64,000 nucleotides of DNA. It comes from Poriferisodalis sp965226645 (GTDB taxonomy: Bacteria > Actinomycetota > Acidimicrobiia > Acidimicrobiales > Poriferisodalaceae). This document shows, one piece after another, positions 36,414 through 45,700 of the stretch. The stretch covers positions 1,178,001-1,242,000 of the forward strand of contig CBDDDL010000004.1 of assembly GCA_965226645.1 (NCBI GenBank), written 5' to 3'. The notes below the pieces were generated by a model. The model did not search any database, was not told the origin of the DNA, and saw nothing but the letters and a program-made list of their open reading frames with translations. Position numbers and translations under genes: made by a program. Every line of letters begins with the position of its first letter. Positions within the stretch are counted from its first letter, which is position 1.

Positions 36414-36663
36414 GAGGATTCCTTCGACAGATCCGCGCCAACCGCACCCAACGGTGCAGTTCGAGGATCACCGGGGAAGCCCGCTGGGGGCGACGATGGA
36501 AGTACCGCAGCGTGCGTCGTCGAAGTCCCACTTAACGAAGGGGCCGACGCGCTGCGGACGAGCGGGACTGTAGGCGGTGTGCTCGCGGACTCCAAGCAGC
36601 TTTCTGCGCTGGCGCGATTCGCTGTGATTCCGCTGGCCTCTCTTGGGGAGCGATACTGCAGGC

Positions 36664-36774
36664 GTGGGCTTCGACCCGTATCGCAAGCACCGCACGACGC
36701 GGGTCGATTACGTGCTCCTGGCTGCGGCCATGGCGGTCGCATCTGCGTTGCTCGCCTGGGCACTGTGGGCCTGA
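36664..36774 (+). CDS. Tiny single-pass membrane protein
   Basis: A GTG-started frame encodes 36 aa: a basic N-terminus (GFDPYRKHRTTRVDY) followed by one hydrophobic helix (VLLAAAMAVASALLAWALWA). A GGGGAG site lies about 12 bases upstream. Similar DPYRKHR-plus-helix microproteins occur in other actinobacteria as far as I recall. Function is unknown. It precedes the next small gene by 5 bases, so the two likely form a mini-operon on the strand opposite to everything around them. The 250 bases before it (36414-36663) hold nothing I can support except presumably its promoter and that of comM. Confidence 0.6.
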   Translation: MGFDPYRKHRTTRVDYVLLAAAMAVASALLAWALWA

Positions 36775-36779
36775 CCCAG

Positions 36780-36989
36780 ATGCGAGGGCTTCACGAGGTC
36801 CCGGGTTACGACGTTCGCCGCGTGCAGCCCTTCGAGGCGCTCAAGCGCTACGTCTGCGGGGGCTGCGCACGCGACATCGGCACCGGCGTCGGTCATGTCG
36901 TGGCGGTACCTACCGAGGCCCCTGAACTGCGCCGCCACTGGCACTGGGGCTGTTGGCAGGCGCGCGACCGGCGCCGACCCCTCGGTTGA
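36780..36989 (+). CDS. Small conserved Cys/His putative zinc protein
   Basis: The 69-aa frame has a conserved-looking core: PGYDVRRVQPFEALKRYVCGGC, GTGVGHVV and RRHWHWGCWQ. The CxxC pair at about 25-28 together with HWHxxCW near 55-60 would make a four-ligand zinc site. Actinobacteria encode relatives that are often mislabelled ATP/GTP-binding proteins; that link is from memory. It starts at an ATG 5 bases after the microprotein stop and ends 58 bases from the converging yraN. Role unknown. Confidence 0.7.
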   Translation: MRGLHEVPGYDVRRVQPFEALKRYVCGGCARDIGTGVGHVVAVPTEAPELRRHWHWGCWQARDRRRPLG

Positions 36990-37047
36990 CAGCGCAGCAG
37001 AGATTTACACCGCAGCGTCCGGCTTGGGTTCAACCGGTGACAGAGGG

Positions 37048-37392
37048 TCAGAATGCTCCCTCGATCACTTCGACCTTGCCGGAGAGGACGGAGGCAGCAT
37101 CGAAGCGCACCGGCCCAGCCCAGCCGGGGCCTTGGCGCAGGTATCGCGCGGCGAGACGTCGCACCCGCTGCTGCTTGCGAGGGGTGATCGCCTCGAAGCC
37201 GGTGCCGAAGCGGTCGGTCGATCGGGTCTTCACCTCACAGACGACCAGATTGGTGCCGTCGGTGACGATGAGATCGAACTCGCCCTCGGCGCAACGCCAA
37301 TTGCGCTCAAGAACTCGATAGCCGCGCTCGATATACCAGCGCGCAGCGCGGTCCTCGCCGAAGCGGCCCAGGGATTGGCGGTGGGCTGTCAC
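37048..37392 (-). CDS. YraN family (UPF0102) endonuclease-like protein
   Basis: The 114-aa protein has the restriction-endonuclease-like fold of UPF0102. SLGRFGEDRAARW lies at about 7-19, RNWRCAEGEFDLIV near 31-44 (Glu and Asp of the PD-ExK-like core), and VVCEVKTRS near 52-60 (E-x-K). The start is a GTG at 37392, where homology begins; upstream frame is not conserved. In other bacteria yraN follows rplS-lepB-rnhB and precedes comM; here lepB and rnhB are absent and rplS is 37 bases upstream. Confidence 0.88.
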   Translation of the reverse strand: MTAHRQSLGRFGEDRAARWYIERGYRVLERNWRCAEGEFDLIVTDGTNLVVCEVKTRSTDRFGTGFEAITPRKQQRVRRLAARYLRQGPGWAGPVRFDAASVLSGKVEVIEGAF

Positions 37393-37429
37393 GCGCGCAG
37401 CGTCGCAATGCTGCTGGCCGACGAGCGGG

Positions 37430-37774
37430 TTAGAAGCGCTTCTCTTTGATGCGCGCGGCCTTGCCGACGCGGTCGCGCAGGTAGTACAGCTTCGCCCGGC
37501 GAACGTCGCCGACGGCAACACGCTCGATCTTGGCGATCGTCGGCGCGTGCAGCGGAAAGGTCCGCTCGACGCCGACGCCGAAGCTGAGCTTGCGAACGGT
37601 GAACGTCTCGCTGATGCCGGCGGATTGCCGTGCGATGACGTACCCCTCGAAGACCTGGGTCCGCTGCCGATTGCCCTCGACGACGCGTACATGGACACGC
37701 ACCGTGTCTCCGGGGCTGAATTCAGGGTGGTCGTCGCGCAGGCGAGGCTGGTCGACGAGATCGGTGCTCTGCAT
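37430..37774 (-). CDS. rplS: 50S ribosomal protein L19
   Basis: The 114-aa protein sits at the 30S-50S interface. FSPGDTVRVHVRVVEG lies at about 21-36, RTQVFEGYVIARQ near 39-51, TFTVRKLSFGVGVERTFPLH (in part) near 58-77 and the final AKLYYLRDRVGKAARIKEKR. Length is standard. The ATG at 37774 is chosen by homology. It ends the rpsP-rimM-trmD-rplS series; the leader upstream holds a triple repeat. Confidence 0.97.
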   Translation of the reverse strand: MQSTDLVDQPRLRDDHPEFSPGDTVRVHVRVVEGNRQRTQVFEGYVIARQSAGISETFTVRKLSFGVGVERTFPLHAPTIAKIERVAVGDVRRAKLYYLRDRVGKAARIKEKRF

Positions 37775-37802
37775 GGCAGTCCGACTCCTGGGGTCTGCGA
37801 CC

Positions 37803-37853
37803 GGGCAAACGGGCGGTCCGGGCAAATGGGCGGTCCGGGCAAATAGGCGGTCC
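37803..37853. repeat. Three 17-bp tandem repeats upstream of rplS
   Basis: The units at 37803-37819, 37820-37836 and 37837-37853 follow the pattern gggcaaaYRggcggtcc with one or two changes each; a fourth, degenerate unit (ggcgaattgccgatcc) follows. They occupy half of the 118-base trmD-rplS gap, so they lie in the rplS leader of a transcript from trmD. Confidence 0.8.
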
Positions 37854-37892
37854 GGCGAATTGCCGATCCCGCGAACAGGACGTCCGGCGAGG

Positions 37893-38657
37893 CTACCGGC
37901 GAGAGCTCTGCGGAACTCCACTATCGGATATCGCGGATAGCGAGAGTCCGAACTCGTCAAGCAACGCTTGGTCGTCGTCGTCAATGCCTCGGGTTGCGAG
38001 CAGATCAGGACGTTCCCGGGCCGTGCGCACCAGCGCCGTGGCGCGCCGCCACCGAGCGACGCGCTCATGGTCACCGCTGCGGAGCACCTTGGGGACGTCG
38101 AGATCCCGAAACGATGCGGGGCGGGTCCACTGCGGATATTCCAGCAAGCCGCTGGCGAAGCTCTCGTCTGTGCTGGAGTCAGCGTTGCCGAGCACGCCGG
38201 GCACAAGCCGGGCAACGGCTTCGACCACAACCATGGCTGCGAATTCGCCTCCGGCAAGCACCACGTCCCCCACCGACAGCGATCCGTCGACCAACTCAGC
38301 GCGGATGCGTTCGTCGACGCCTTCGTAGCGCCCGCACAGCAAGCTGAAGCTGCCCCCAGCCGCCAGTTCTGCCGCGGTTGCCTGGTCAAATCGATGCCCT
38401 CCTGCGTCCAGCAGCAGCAGCGGGCGCGGCGGGTCGACCATCTCGACAGCCGCGAACACCGGTTCGGGCGCAAGGATCATGCCCGGTCCGCCACCGAACG
38501 GAGCGTCATCGACGCTGCGATGCGCGTCCGTTGCGGCCATCCGCAGATCTTGACATCGGAGGTCCAGCAGGCCGGTGCGGCGGGCGCGACCCAACACGCT
38601 CAAGTTGCACATGGCGTCGAGCTCGCCGGGAAAGATCGTGAACAGATCGATTCGCAT
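37893..38657 (-). CDS. trmD: tRNA (guanine-37-N1) methyltransferase
   Basis: The 254-aa SPOUT methyltransferase methylates G37 next to the anticodon and prevents frameshifting. RIDLFTIFPGELDAM starts the protein; LLCGRYEGVDERI near 108-120 is the SAM/tRNA-binding trefoil-knot signature, and GGEFAAMVVVEAVARLVPGVLGN and GLLEYPQWTRP follow. The start at 38657 is preferred by homology; an ATG at 38696 would add 13 residues and overlap rimM. Confidence 0.95.
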   Translation of the reverse strand: MRIDLFTIFPGELDAMCNLSVLGRARRTGLLDLRCQDLRMAATDAHRSVDDAPFGGGPGMILAPEPVFAAVEMVDPPRPLLLLDAGGHRFDQATAAELAAGGSFSLLCGRYEGVDERIRAELVDGSLSVGDVVLAGGEFAAMVVVEAVARLVPGVLGNADSSTDESFASGLLEYPQWTRPASFRDLDVPKVLRSGDHERVARWRRATALVRTARERPDLLATRGIDDDDQALLDEFGLSLSAISDSGVPQSSRR

Positions 38658-38688
38658 TCCCGAATCCGGGCTGTCGGAGAGGTCCGCG

Positions 38689-39207
38689 TCACCCATCGAG
38701 GAGCTCAAACAACCCGTCAGGTACGTCCACGTGCACCTTGCCTGGCTCGGTGCTCACAACGAACGTCAGCGGCACCAGGTGGCCAGTGTCCAGCTCGAGC
38801 AAGTCCGCAGCCGGATTCGCCACGACGTTTGTGACGACACCGGTGTCGTTCCCGTGCTGATCGACGACAGTGCTGCCGCACAGCTCGTGAACCCACAGCT
38901 CGTCGGGGTCATCGAGCGGAGCGGCGTACAACGTGGTGCCGGCGAGCTCGGTCGCCGCGTCCCGGTCGACGACACCGTCGAACCCGAGCAGCCAGCGCGT
39001 GCCGTCGCGACGTGAGCTCGTCACTGCTCGCTCACCCTTCGCGGTGACGAGCACCGAACCGACCGCGAAGCGCTCGTCGCGGTTGGTGACGGGGTGCACG
39101 GCGACCTCGCCACGCAACCCGTGGGCGCGGCCGATCCGTGCAACCTCCAGCAGCCCCGTGGAGGGGCCGGTGTCAGTCTCTGAAATCGACTTCGACTTGG
39201 ACGCCAT
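38689..39207 (-). CDS. rimM: 16S rRNA processing protein RimM
   Basis: The 172-aa 30S assembly factor has a beta-barrel N-terminal domain (VARIGRAHGLRGEVAVHPVT, about 23-42) and a PRC-barrel C-terminal domain (ELWVHELCGSTVVDQ, near 103-117). GFDGVVDRDAATELAGTTLY in between is typical. The annotated ATG at 39207 overlaps the khpA gene by 35 bases; homology starts ~20 residues in, so the true start may be later. Confidence 0.92.
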   Translation of the reverse strand: MASKSKSISETDTGPSTGLLEVARIGRAHGLRGEVAVHPVTNRDERFAVGSVLVTAKGERAVTSSRRDGTRWLLGFDGVVDRDAATELAGTTLYAAPLDDPDELWVHELCGSTVVDQHGNDTGVVTNVVANPAADLLELDTGHLVPLTFVVSTEPGKVHVDVPDGLFELLDG

Positions 39208-39448
39208 CGCGATGAGCAGCCGCTCGCACCAGCGTGCGTATGGCGTTCGCGACGCGTCCTCGCTTGCCGATTACCCGGCCGATGTCCTCGGAGCTCACAG
39301 TCGCCGTCAAGCTCAGCTTGGAACCTGACTCGGCGATCTCGACCTCGACTTGATCTGGATGCTCAACGAGCTGAGCGATGAGATACAGGAGCACCTCTTC
39401 TGCGGTGGTCGGCTCGGCGGGGGCGGGGGCATCTGCCACGTCCGTCAC
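39173..39448 (-). CDS. khpA: KH-domain RNA-binding protein KhpA
   Basis: The 91-aa protein is a single type-II KH domain. The GxxG loop is GKRG within IGRVIGKRGRVANAIRTLV (about 56-74), and the N-terminal half has LLYLIAQLVEHPDQVEV. KhpA pairs with KhpB/Jag in Gram-positives to bind sRNAs and mRNAs and influence cell elongation. The position between rpsP and rimM is the classical one. The start overlaps the rpsP stop by four bases. Confidence 0.93.
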   Translation of the reverse strand: MTDVADAPAPAEPTTAEEVLLYLIAQLVEHPDQVEVEIAESGSKLSLTATVSSEDIGRVIGKRGRVANAIRTLVRAAAHRDGVQVEVDFRD

Positions 39449-39846
39449 TGGGAGTCCTCTTCTTCGGCCGGCGCGTCGTCGAGCACCAGGTCGGGTTCAG
39501 GCGGCGCGTCGTCGAGCACCAGGTCGGGTTCAAGCGGCGCGGCGGCGACTTCCGGCGTATTTTCGGCGGCGGCAGCCTCCGGCTCGCCTTGCGCCCGGAA
39601 TTCGTCCCAGGCGCCGGTGATTGTCAGCAGCTTGGACACCGTCTCTGACGGCTGGGCGCCGTGGCGAAGCCAGTGCACGGCCCGCTCATTGACGATCGAG
39701 ACGGCGGACGGCTCTTGACGCGGGTCGTAGGTGCCGATGATCTCCAGCACGCGGCCGTCGCGGGGCTTGCGGCTGTCCACCGCGACAACGCGATAGCTGG
39801 GCTGCTTTTTCTTGCCCGTGCGCTTGAGTCGCAGACGTACGGCCAT
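39445..39846 (-). CDS. rpsP: 30S ribosomal protein S16 with acidic tail
   Basis: Residues 1-85 are S16: AVRLRLKRTGKKKQPSYRVV (in part) near 2-21 and DSRKPRDGRVLEIIGTYDP near 24-42. The last ~48 residues (about 86-133) are an acidic Ala/Glu/Pro/Asp tail, longer than usual, containing two copies of a PDLVLDDAP motif from a 33-bp duplication. The ATG at 39846 is chosen by homology. A 174-base gap to ffh upstream shows no gene. Confidence 0.96.
   Translation of the reverse strand: MAVRLRLKRTGKKKQPSYRVVAVDSRKPRDGRVLEIIGTYDPRQEPSAVSIVNERAVHWLRHGAQPSETVSKLLTITGAWDEFRAQGEPEAAAAENTPEVAAAPLEPDLVLDDAPPEPDLVLDDAPAEEEDSQ
39470..39535. repeat. 33-bp in-frame duplication in rpsP
   Basis: Two near-identical 33-base units (39470-39502 and 39503-39535, beginning ggcgcgtcgtcgagcacc) encode the repeated EPDLVLDDAP in the S16 tail. 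The high identity suggests a recent event. Confidence 0.85.
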
Positions 39847-40020
39847 GGTGCTCCCAGGTGTCCGGTTTGATGCGAATGAAGTCTGATTCGCGTCGGGGGT
39901 AATTCGAGTACAGAGCGACGGCGGGCGTTGACGGGGGCGAAGAATGATCTGTCCGCAGCCCGGGCGCCGCACCGACACGTCAGCCTAACGGGACGCTCGG
40001 CTGGCGCCCCGCGATTCCCC

Positions 40021-41559
40021 TCAGCGGCCTGGCAGCTTCAGGTCCAGCGATTCCCAGTCGATTTCGGGGCCCGGGAGCTTTGTGTCGAACTTGCCCAGCG
40101 ACGGCGAGCCTTTCGGCGAGACACGGCTGCCGCCGCCGGTGCGAGAACTTCCACCGGGACGTCCACCCGAACGACTGGCCCCCGAACCACTGGCCCCCGG
40201 ACGACTGGAATTGCCCTTTGCGGTCTTGCGGGGCTTGTTCTTGGCGGCCTTTCGAGTGGAGCCCCCGCGCTTTGAGCCCAGGCCCAACATTCCACCCATC
40301 ATCTTGCGCATCTGGGTGAACTGCTTCAGCAGATTGCTGACCTGCGACGACGATGTCCCGCTTCCGGCTGCGATACGTGCACGGCGGGAGGCATCGATGA
40401 TCTCCGGAGACGCCCGCTCGGCGGGTGTCATTGACAGGACGATGGCCTCTGCGGTGGAAATCTTGTTGTCGTCGATGTCAGCACCACGCAGCTGGGCGCC
40501 GATGCCCGGCATCATGCCCACGATGCTTTGGAGGTTGCCCATCTTGCGGAGCTGACGCAGCTGATCGACAAAATCGTCGAGGGTGAAGGTTCCGTCGGCC
40601 AGTCGCTGCGCGGCCGCTTCGGCATCGGCTTGCTCGTAGACCTGCTCGGCCTTCTCGATGAGCGTGAGGACATCACCCATGCCGAGAATCCGGCTTGCCA
40701 TGCGGTCGGGGTGGAATTGCTCGAAGTCGTCGACCTTCTCACCGACCGAAGCGAACGCGATGGGCCGACCGACCACCTCGGCGACCGACAGCGCTGCACC
40801 GCCACGAGCGTCGCCGTCGAGCTTGGTGAGGATGATGCCGTCGACTTCCAAGGTGGCATGGAAGGCCTCAGCGGTTGCCACGGCATCCTGGCCGACCATC
40901 GAGTCGACCACCAAGAAGGTGTAGTCCGGCTCGACGGCGTCGGAAATGCGCGCGACCTGGGTCATCAGCTCGGCATCGATTGCCAGGCGGCCGGCGGTGT
41001 CCACAATCAGCACGTCACGTCCGATGCGGTGCGCATGGGCGAGGCCGCCCGCAGCACATGCGACCGGATCGCCGGGCTCGCTCCAGACCTCTACGTCGAT
41101 CCCGCCGGCCAGCGTCCGCAGCTGCTCAACCGCAGCGGGACGCTGGAGGTCGGCTCCGACGAGCAGAGGGTTGCGTCCCTGGGACTTGCACCACTGCGCG
41201 AGCTTCGCCGCGGCAGTCGTCTTGCCCGAGCCCTGCAGGCCCGCGAGCAACAGAACAGTCGGCGGCTTGGAGGCGAACTGGACGCGTAACGGAGTCCCGC
41301 CCAGAATCGCCACGAGCTCGTCATTGACGATCCTGACCACTTCTTGGCCGGGCGTCAGGCTTGCCGTGACTTCGCTGCCGATGCAGCGTTCAGTGACTCT
41401 CTCGATGAAGCGGCGCACCACGCGCACGTTGACGTCGGCTTCGAGCAACGCAAGCCGGATCTCGGCCATCGCCTCGTCGACATCGCCGGGGCGCACGCGG
41501 CCACGGCCACGAATGCGGGACAGCGTCCCCGAGAGTCGGTCGGTCAGCGCGTCGAACAT
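40021..41559 (-). CDS. ffh: Signal recognition particle protein Ffh
   Basis: The 512-aa SRP GTPase binds 4.5S RNA and signal sequences and hands ribosomes to FtsY. The N domain spans about 1-90. The G domain has LAGLQGSGKTTAAAKLA near 107-123, DTAGRLAID near 190 and TKLDGDARGGAAL near 245. The methionine-rich M domain runs from about 300 to 435 and includes RIAAGSGTSSSQV, the RNA-binding stretch. A ~75-residue basic Gly/Ser/Arg tail follows, longer than in E. coli Ffh. Confidence 0.97.
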   Translation of the reverse strand: MFDALTDRLSGTLSRIRGRGRVRPGDVDEAMAEIRLALLEADVNVRVVRRFIERVTERCIGSEVTASLTPGQEVVRIVNDELVAILGGTPLRVQFASKPPTVLLLAGLQGSGKTTAAAKLAQWCKSQGRNPLLVGADLQRPAAVEQLRTLAGGIDVEVWSEPGDPVACAAGGLAHAHRIGRDVLIVDTAGRLAIDAELMTQVARISDAVEPDYTFLVVDSMVGQDAVATAEAFHATLEVDGIILTKLDGDARGGAALSVAEVVGRPIAFASVGEKVDDFEQFHPDRMASRILGMGDVLTLIEKAEQVYEQADAEAAAQRLADGTFTLDDFVDQLRQLRKMGNLQSIVGMMPGIGAQLRGADIDDNKISTAEAIVLSMTPAERASPEIIDASRRARIAAGSGTSSSQVSNLLKQFTQMRKMMGGMLGLGSKRGGSTRKAAKNKPRKTAKGNSSRPGASGSGASRSGGRPGGSSRTGGGSRVSPKGSPSLGKFDTKLPGPEIDWESLDLKLPGR

Positions 41560-41589
41560 CGCAAGAGGAATCCTGTCAAGTCAGCCGAG

Positions 41590-42723
41590 TCACCGGATGT
41601 GGTCTGTCGGCGAAGCCAGCAGCGCTTCGACGTAGTCGTCGGGGTCGAAGTCGACCAAGTCGGCCGCGCCCTCACCCAGGCCGACGAGCTTGACCGGCAG
41701 GCCGAGTTCGGCCTCGATGGCGAACACGATGCCACCTTTTGCCGAGCCGTCCAGCTTGGTGAGCACGACGCCGGTGACATCGGTGGACTCAGCGAAGGCC
41801 CGCGCTTGGCTCAGCCCGTTCTGGCCGGTTGTGGCATCGATGACGAGCAGCGTCTCGGTGACAGCGCCGGGATCGCGGTCGGCGACGCGGCGGACCTTGG
41901 CGAGTTCGTCCATGAGGTTCTTGCGGTTCTGCAGCCTGCCGGCGGTGTCGGCGAGCACGATGTCGGCACCACGGGCTGCAGCTGCGGCGACTGCGTCGTG
42001 CACGACGGAGCTCGGATCAGCTCCAGGGCTGCCCGAGATCAGCTCGGCACCACAGCGGGTGGCCCAGGTACCCAACTGCTCGGTCGCTGCGGCTCGGAAG
42101 GTGTCACCCGCAGCCATGACCACCTGGCGCTTCTGTGCGGCGAGCCGGTGGCCGACCTTGCCGATCGTGGTGGTCTTGCCGACGCCGTTCACTCCGACGA
42201 AGAGCCAGACCGGCGTGGCCCCTGGCCGGTCCGGTGCGCTGGTCTGCAGTGACCGCTCCGCTCCAAGTGCGGCCCGCATCTGCGCGACAAGCGATTCGAC
42301 GAGGGTGTCGCCGTCGCTGATGCCTTGCTCGACGGATGTGGCCCGCAGACGGTCGAGCGTCGCCATGGTCGTGGCGACGCCGATATCTGCACCGAGCAGC
42401 GCCTCTTCCATCCGCTCCCAAACGTCGCCGTCGGCGCGTCGGCCTCGGATCGCTGAGAGCCTTTCACGCAGCAAACGGCGTGAAGCAGCCAGGCCAGTCG
42501 AGAACGTGGCGGACTCGGGCGCGATGTCTTCGGGCGGGCGGGGATATTTCGCAAGCACGGTTGTGACGTCGTCGGGTTGCTGGGCCACCGAAGGCCCGGG
42601 ACGCCGCCTCCCGGGACGCCGCCCCCCGGAACGCCGCCCAATGGACCGGTGAACGAACGGCACCGCGGCCAGAAGCACCATTACGGCAACGAAGATGATG
42701 ACAAGCAGGACCGTCGTGCTCAC
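41590..42723 (-). CDS. ftsY: SRP receptor FtsY
   Basis: The 377-aa GTPase docks SRP-ribosome complexes at the membrane. Here it starts with a true hydrophobic helix (TTVLLVIIFVAVMVLLAAVPF, about 3-23), then a short Arg/Gly/Pro-rich linker, then the NG domain. Motifs are FVGVNGVGKTTTIGKVG near 174, DTAGRLQNRKNLMDELAKV (in part) near 256 and TKLDGSAKGG near 330. The N-terminal anchor replaces the acidic A domain of E. coli FtsY, as in other actinobacteria. It is 30 bases from ffh. Confidence 0.96.
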   Translation of the reverse strand: MSTTVLLVIIFVAVMVLLAAVPFVHRSIGRRSGGRRPGRRRPGPSVAQQPDDVTTVLAKYPRPPEDIAPESATFSTGLAASRRLLRERLSAIRGRRADGDVWERMEEALLGADIGVATTMATLDRLRATSVEQGISDGDTLVESLVAQMRAALGAERSLQTSAPDRPGATPVWLFVGVNGVGKTTTIGKVGHRLAAQKRQVVMAAGDTFRAAATEQLGTWATRCGAELISGSPGADPSSVVHDAVAAAAARGADIVLADTAGRLQNRKNLMDELAKVRRVADRDPGAVTETLLVIDATTGQNGLSQARAFAESTDVTGVVLTKLDGSAKGGIVFAIEAELGLPVKLVGLGEGAADLVDFDPDDYVEALLASPTDHIR

Positions 42724-42787
42724 TGGCGGGCAGGCTACCGACGCTCTGTCTCCGGCTCGCCACTCCGGATGCCGATCTCGCTACCCG

Positions 42788-45700
42788 TCAGTCGCCGATC
42801 AACGCCGCTGCGCGCTCGGGCCGCTCCGACACGACGACGCTGGAGCCGCCTGGCGGCATCGAAACGCCGTACAGCACGTCGGCGGCTTCCATCGTGCGTC
42901 GCTGATGGCTCACAACAATGAGCTGGGCCTCGCGGCGGAAATCCGCGACGAGATCCAGGAATCGCTGCAAGTTCACGTCATCGAGTGCTGCTTCGACCTC
43001 GTCGAGCACGTAGAACGGCGAGGGCCGGCTCCGGAACACTGCGAATAAGTAGGCCAATGCCACGAGCGAGCGTTCGCCACCTGACAGCAGCGACAACCGC
43101 CCGACGCGCTTGCCCGCAGGCCGAACATCGAGTTCCACGCCGGTCGTGAGGGGCTCGTCCGGCTGAGTCAGCGTGAGCGTGCCGGTGCCACCGGGGAAGA
43201 GCGTCCCGAACAACTCGGCGAAATTCTGCGCCACATCGGCAAACGCGCCTTGGAACGTGGCCACAATCTCAGCGTCAATGGCTCGGATCACCTTGTGCAG
43301 TTCGCGGCGGCCGTCGCGCACGTCGGAGAGCTGCCCTGCAACGAACTCATAGCGCTCCGAGGCTGATTCGTACTCGGAGAGCGCGAGAGGGTTGACTGGT
43401 CCGAGCCGGCTCAACTCGGACCGCAGCGCGCGCACGTGTGCTGCGGGAGTGACGCCGTCGGGCAGCATCGGCAGTGGCGCCCTGAGCGCGGCCTCGGCGT
43501 TGGCCCCGAGGTCAGTGCGCAGCATTTCGACGATCGCCTCGCACTTCGTGCGCCGCTCGGCGTCGGAGACGTCCAGCGAGGCGAGCTCCGAACGCAGCAC
43601 CTCGCGACGCTCAGTCGCGGCGTCGCGCTCTCGGCGATGCGTGTCAAGCCGATCAGCGAGACGGCCGATCAGTTCGACACGCGCGGCCTGGAGCACCTGC
43701 AGTCGCTTGGCCTCCGAGTCGAGACGCTGACCACGCTCGGTGAGCAGCAGCGACAACCGGTCCAACGCAGCGAGCATGGCTTCCGAGCGCGCCAATCGTG
43801 CCGCGGCGGCTGATCGACGCCCGTCGTGTGGGGCCAGTCGATGCTCGATCACGGCGCGACGCTGCTCAAGAGTGATGCGGCGCTTGCGACGTGCTGCAGC
43901 TCGGGCTTCGTCTGCTTGTGCGTGTGCGACCCGGCGGGCCTCAGCCGTTGCGGCTCGGCGTCGCGCAGTCTCGGCATCTCGCGCACGCTGAGTGTGCTGG
44001 CCGGCCGCAATCTCGTGTGCCTCCTTGGCCTCGTTCCAGGCATGCTCGGCATCGTCGCTGGTGCGAGTCAGATCGACGATTCGAGCGCGAGCTTCTTCGA
44101 GAGCGACGGCAGCGGCGGCCGGGCCGTCGGTCCCGATACACCAGCGTCGGGGCCCGAAGCGGTCGCCGCGGTCAGTCACGAACACGGTGTCGCGCTCGAC
44201 CATCGCCCGGTCGAACGCTTTGGCCCAGTCACCGACGACACAGACCGCCGAGCCGATGGCCGAATCCAGAAGTGCGTTCACGCCTTCATTGGCCCATGCA
44301 TGCCCCACGCAGGCAGCTCGCACATGGGGACGCACCGGTTCGCCGCCTCCCGGGCCCAAAGCGGCGGCGTCCCCAAGGGGCGGGGTGCCAGCGGATGCGG
44401 GATCCGGGAGTGCGATCACCGCGCCGGAGGTTTCGCTTGCTGCGAGGCGTGACAGCGCCGCTGCGGCCGCCGCATCATCGCGGACGACCACGGCCCCCAA
44501 CGCTCCGTCCGAAGCGGCCTCTGTTGCCGCTTCCCATCCCTCGTCGATGTCAATGAGATCGACGAGCACGCCCAGCACCCCGTCGATCGCCTCCAATTCG
44601 GCGATACCGGAACTCTCGCGCGCCGCTCGCAGTGCTGTTGACAAGGCTTCGGACCGTCCGATCCAGCGCTGCAATTCCCCCATCGCCTGCCGCCGCGCGG
44701 TGTCCGCTTCTGCCAGCGTCGCTGCCGCCGTCTCCAACTCAGCCGCTGCCGCAGCGAGGGCAGCATCGGCTTGGCCGATGCCATCAGACACAGCGGTTCG
44801 GCCGGTCTCATTTGGCGCGTCATCCGACCGAGGTGTGGTGGATTCAGATGCGCCTTCGGGGGCATCGGCCGCAGCGAGTTCAGCGAGCTCGGCGGTGATG
44901 CGCGCGTGCTCGTCGGTGAGTGTGGCGACAACGTCAGATGCGAGCAGCGCGCCGCTATCTCGCTCCACGAAGCGCATTCGCTCGTACACCTGCCCGATGA
45001 GGCCCCGGGCACGTTCGGACATCGACGCGACGCGTGACAGCCGATCGGACGGCTCGGCGTTCGCACTTGCCAATTGAGCCTGCGAAGTGTCGATCGCGGC
45101 CTCGAGCGCGGCGATTGATTGAAAAACCGCAGCCTGCTGCGCTGCAAGTACGTCCCGGCGAGCCTCGGAGGCGCTCAACGCTGCACGGTGACCGGCCAAC
45201 TCCCATCCGGCGATATGCAGTCGAAGATCGGCGAGTTCGGAACTCAACTCGCTGTGCCGTCGGGCGGCCTCCGCCTGTTTCTCCAAGGGCCGCAGCTGAC
45301 GCCGGAGCTCACGTTGGAGATCGACGAGACGCGTCACGTTGGCGTCGGTGCCTTCGAGCCGTCGTTCGGCGCGCTCTTTGCGTCGGCGGAATTTCAGCAC
45401 GCCTGCGGCTTCCTCGATGAGCGCGCGGCGATCTTCGGGCCGGGAGGCAAGCACCTGTTCGATCTGTCCCTGTGCCACGAGGATGTGCTGCTGTCGCCCG
45501 ACTCCGGCGTCGTTGAGCAGTTCTTGGAGGTCCAGCAGTCTGCACGGCGTCCCATTGAGGGCGTACTCCGAATCGCCCGAGCGGAACAGCGTGCGGGTAA
45601 TGGCCACCTCGGCTGTCTGCGTCGGCAGTGTCTGCGATTCATTGTCGATGACGAGCGTGACCTGTGCCCTCCCGAGCGCAACGCGCCGGTCGGTGCCCGC

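Noticed and set aside
36468..36695. 75-codon minus-strand frame before comM
   Set aside because: No start signal, domain or conserved pattern, and it overlaps the better-supported microprotein.
37430..38473. 347-codon frame including rplS
   Set aside because: Everything before the ATG at 37774 is a shadow of trmD; L19 is 114 aa.
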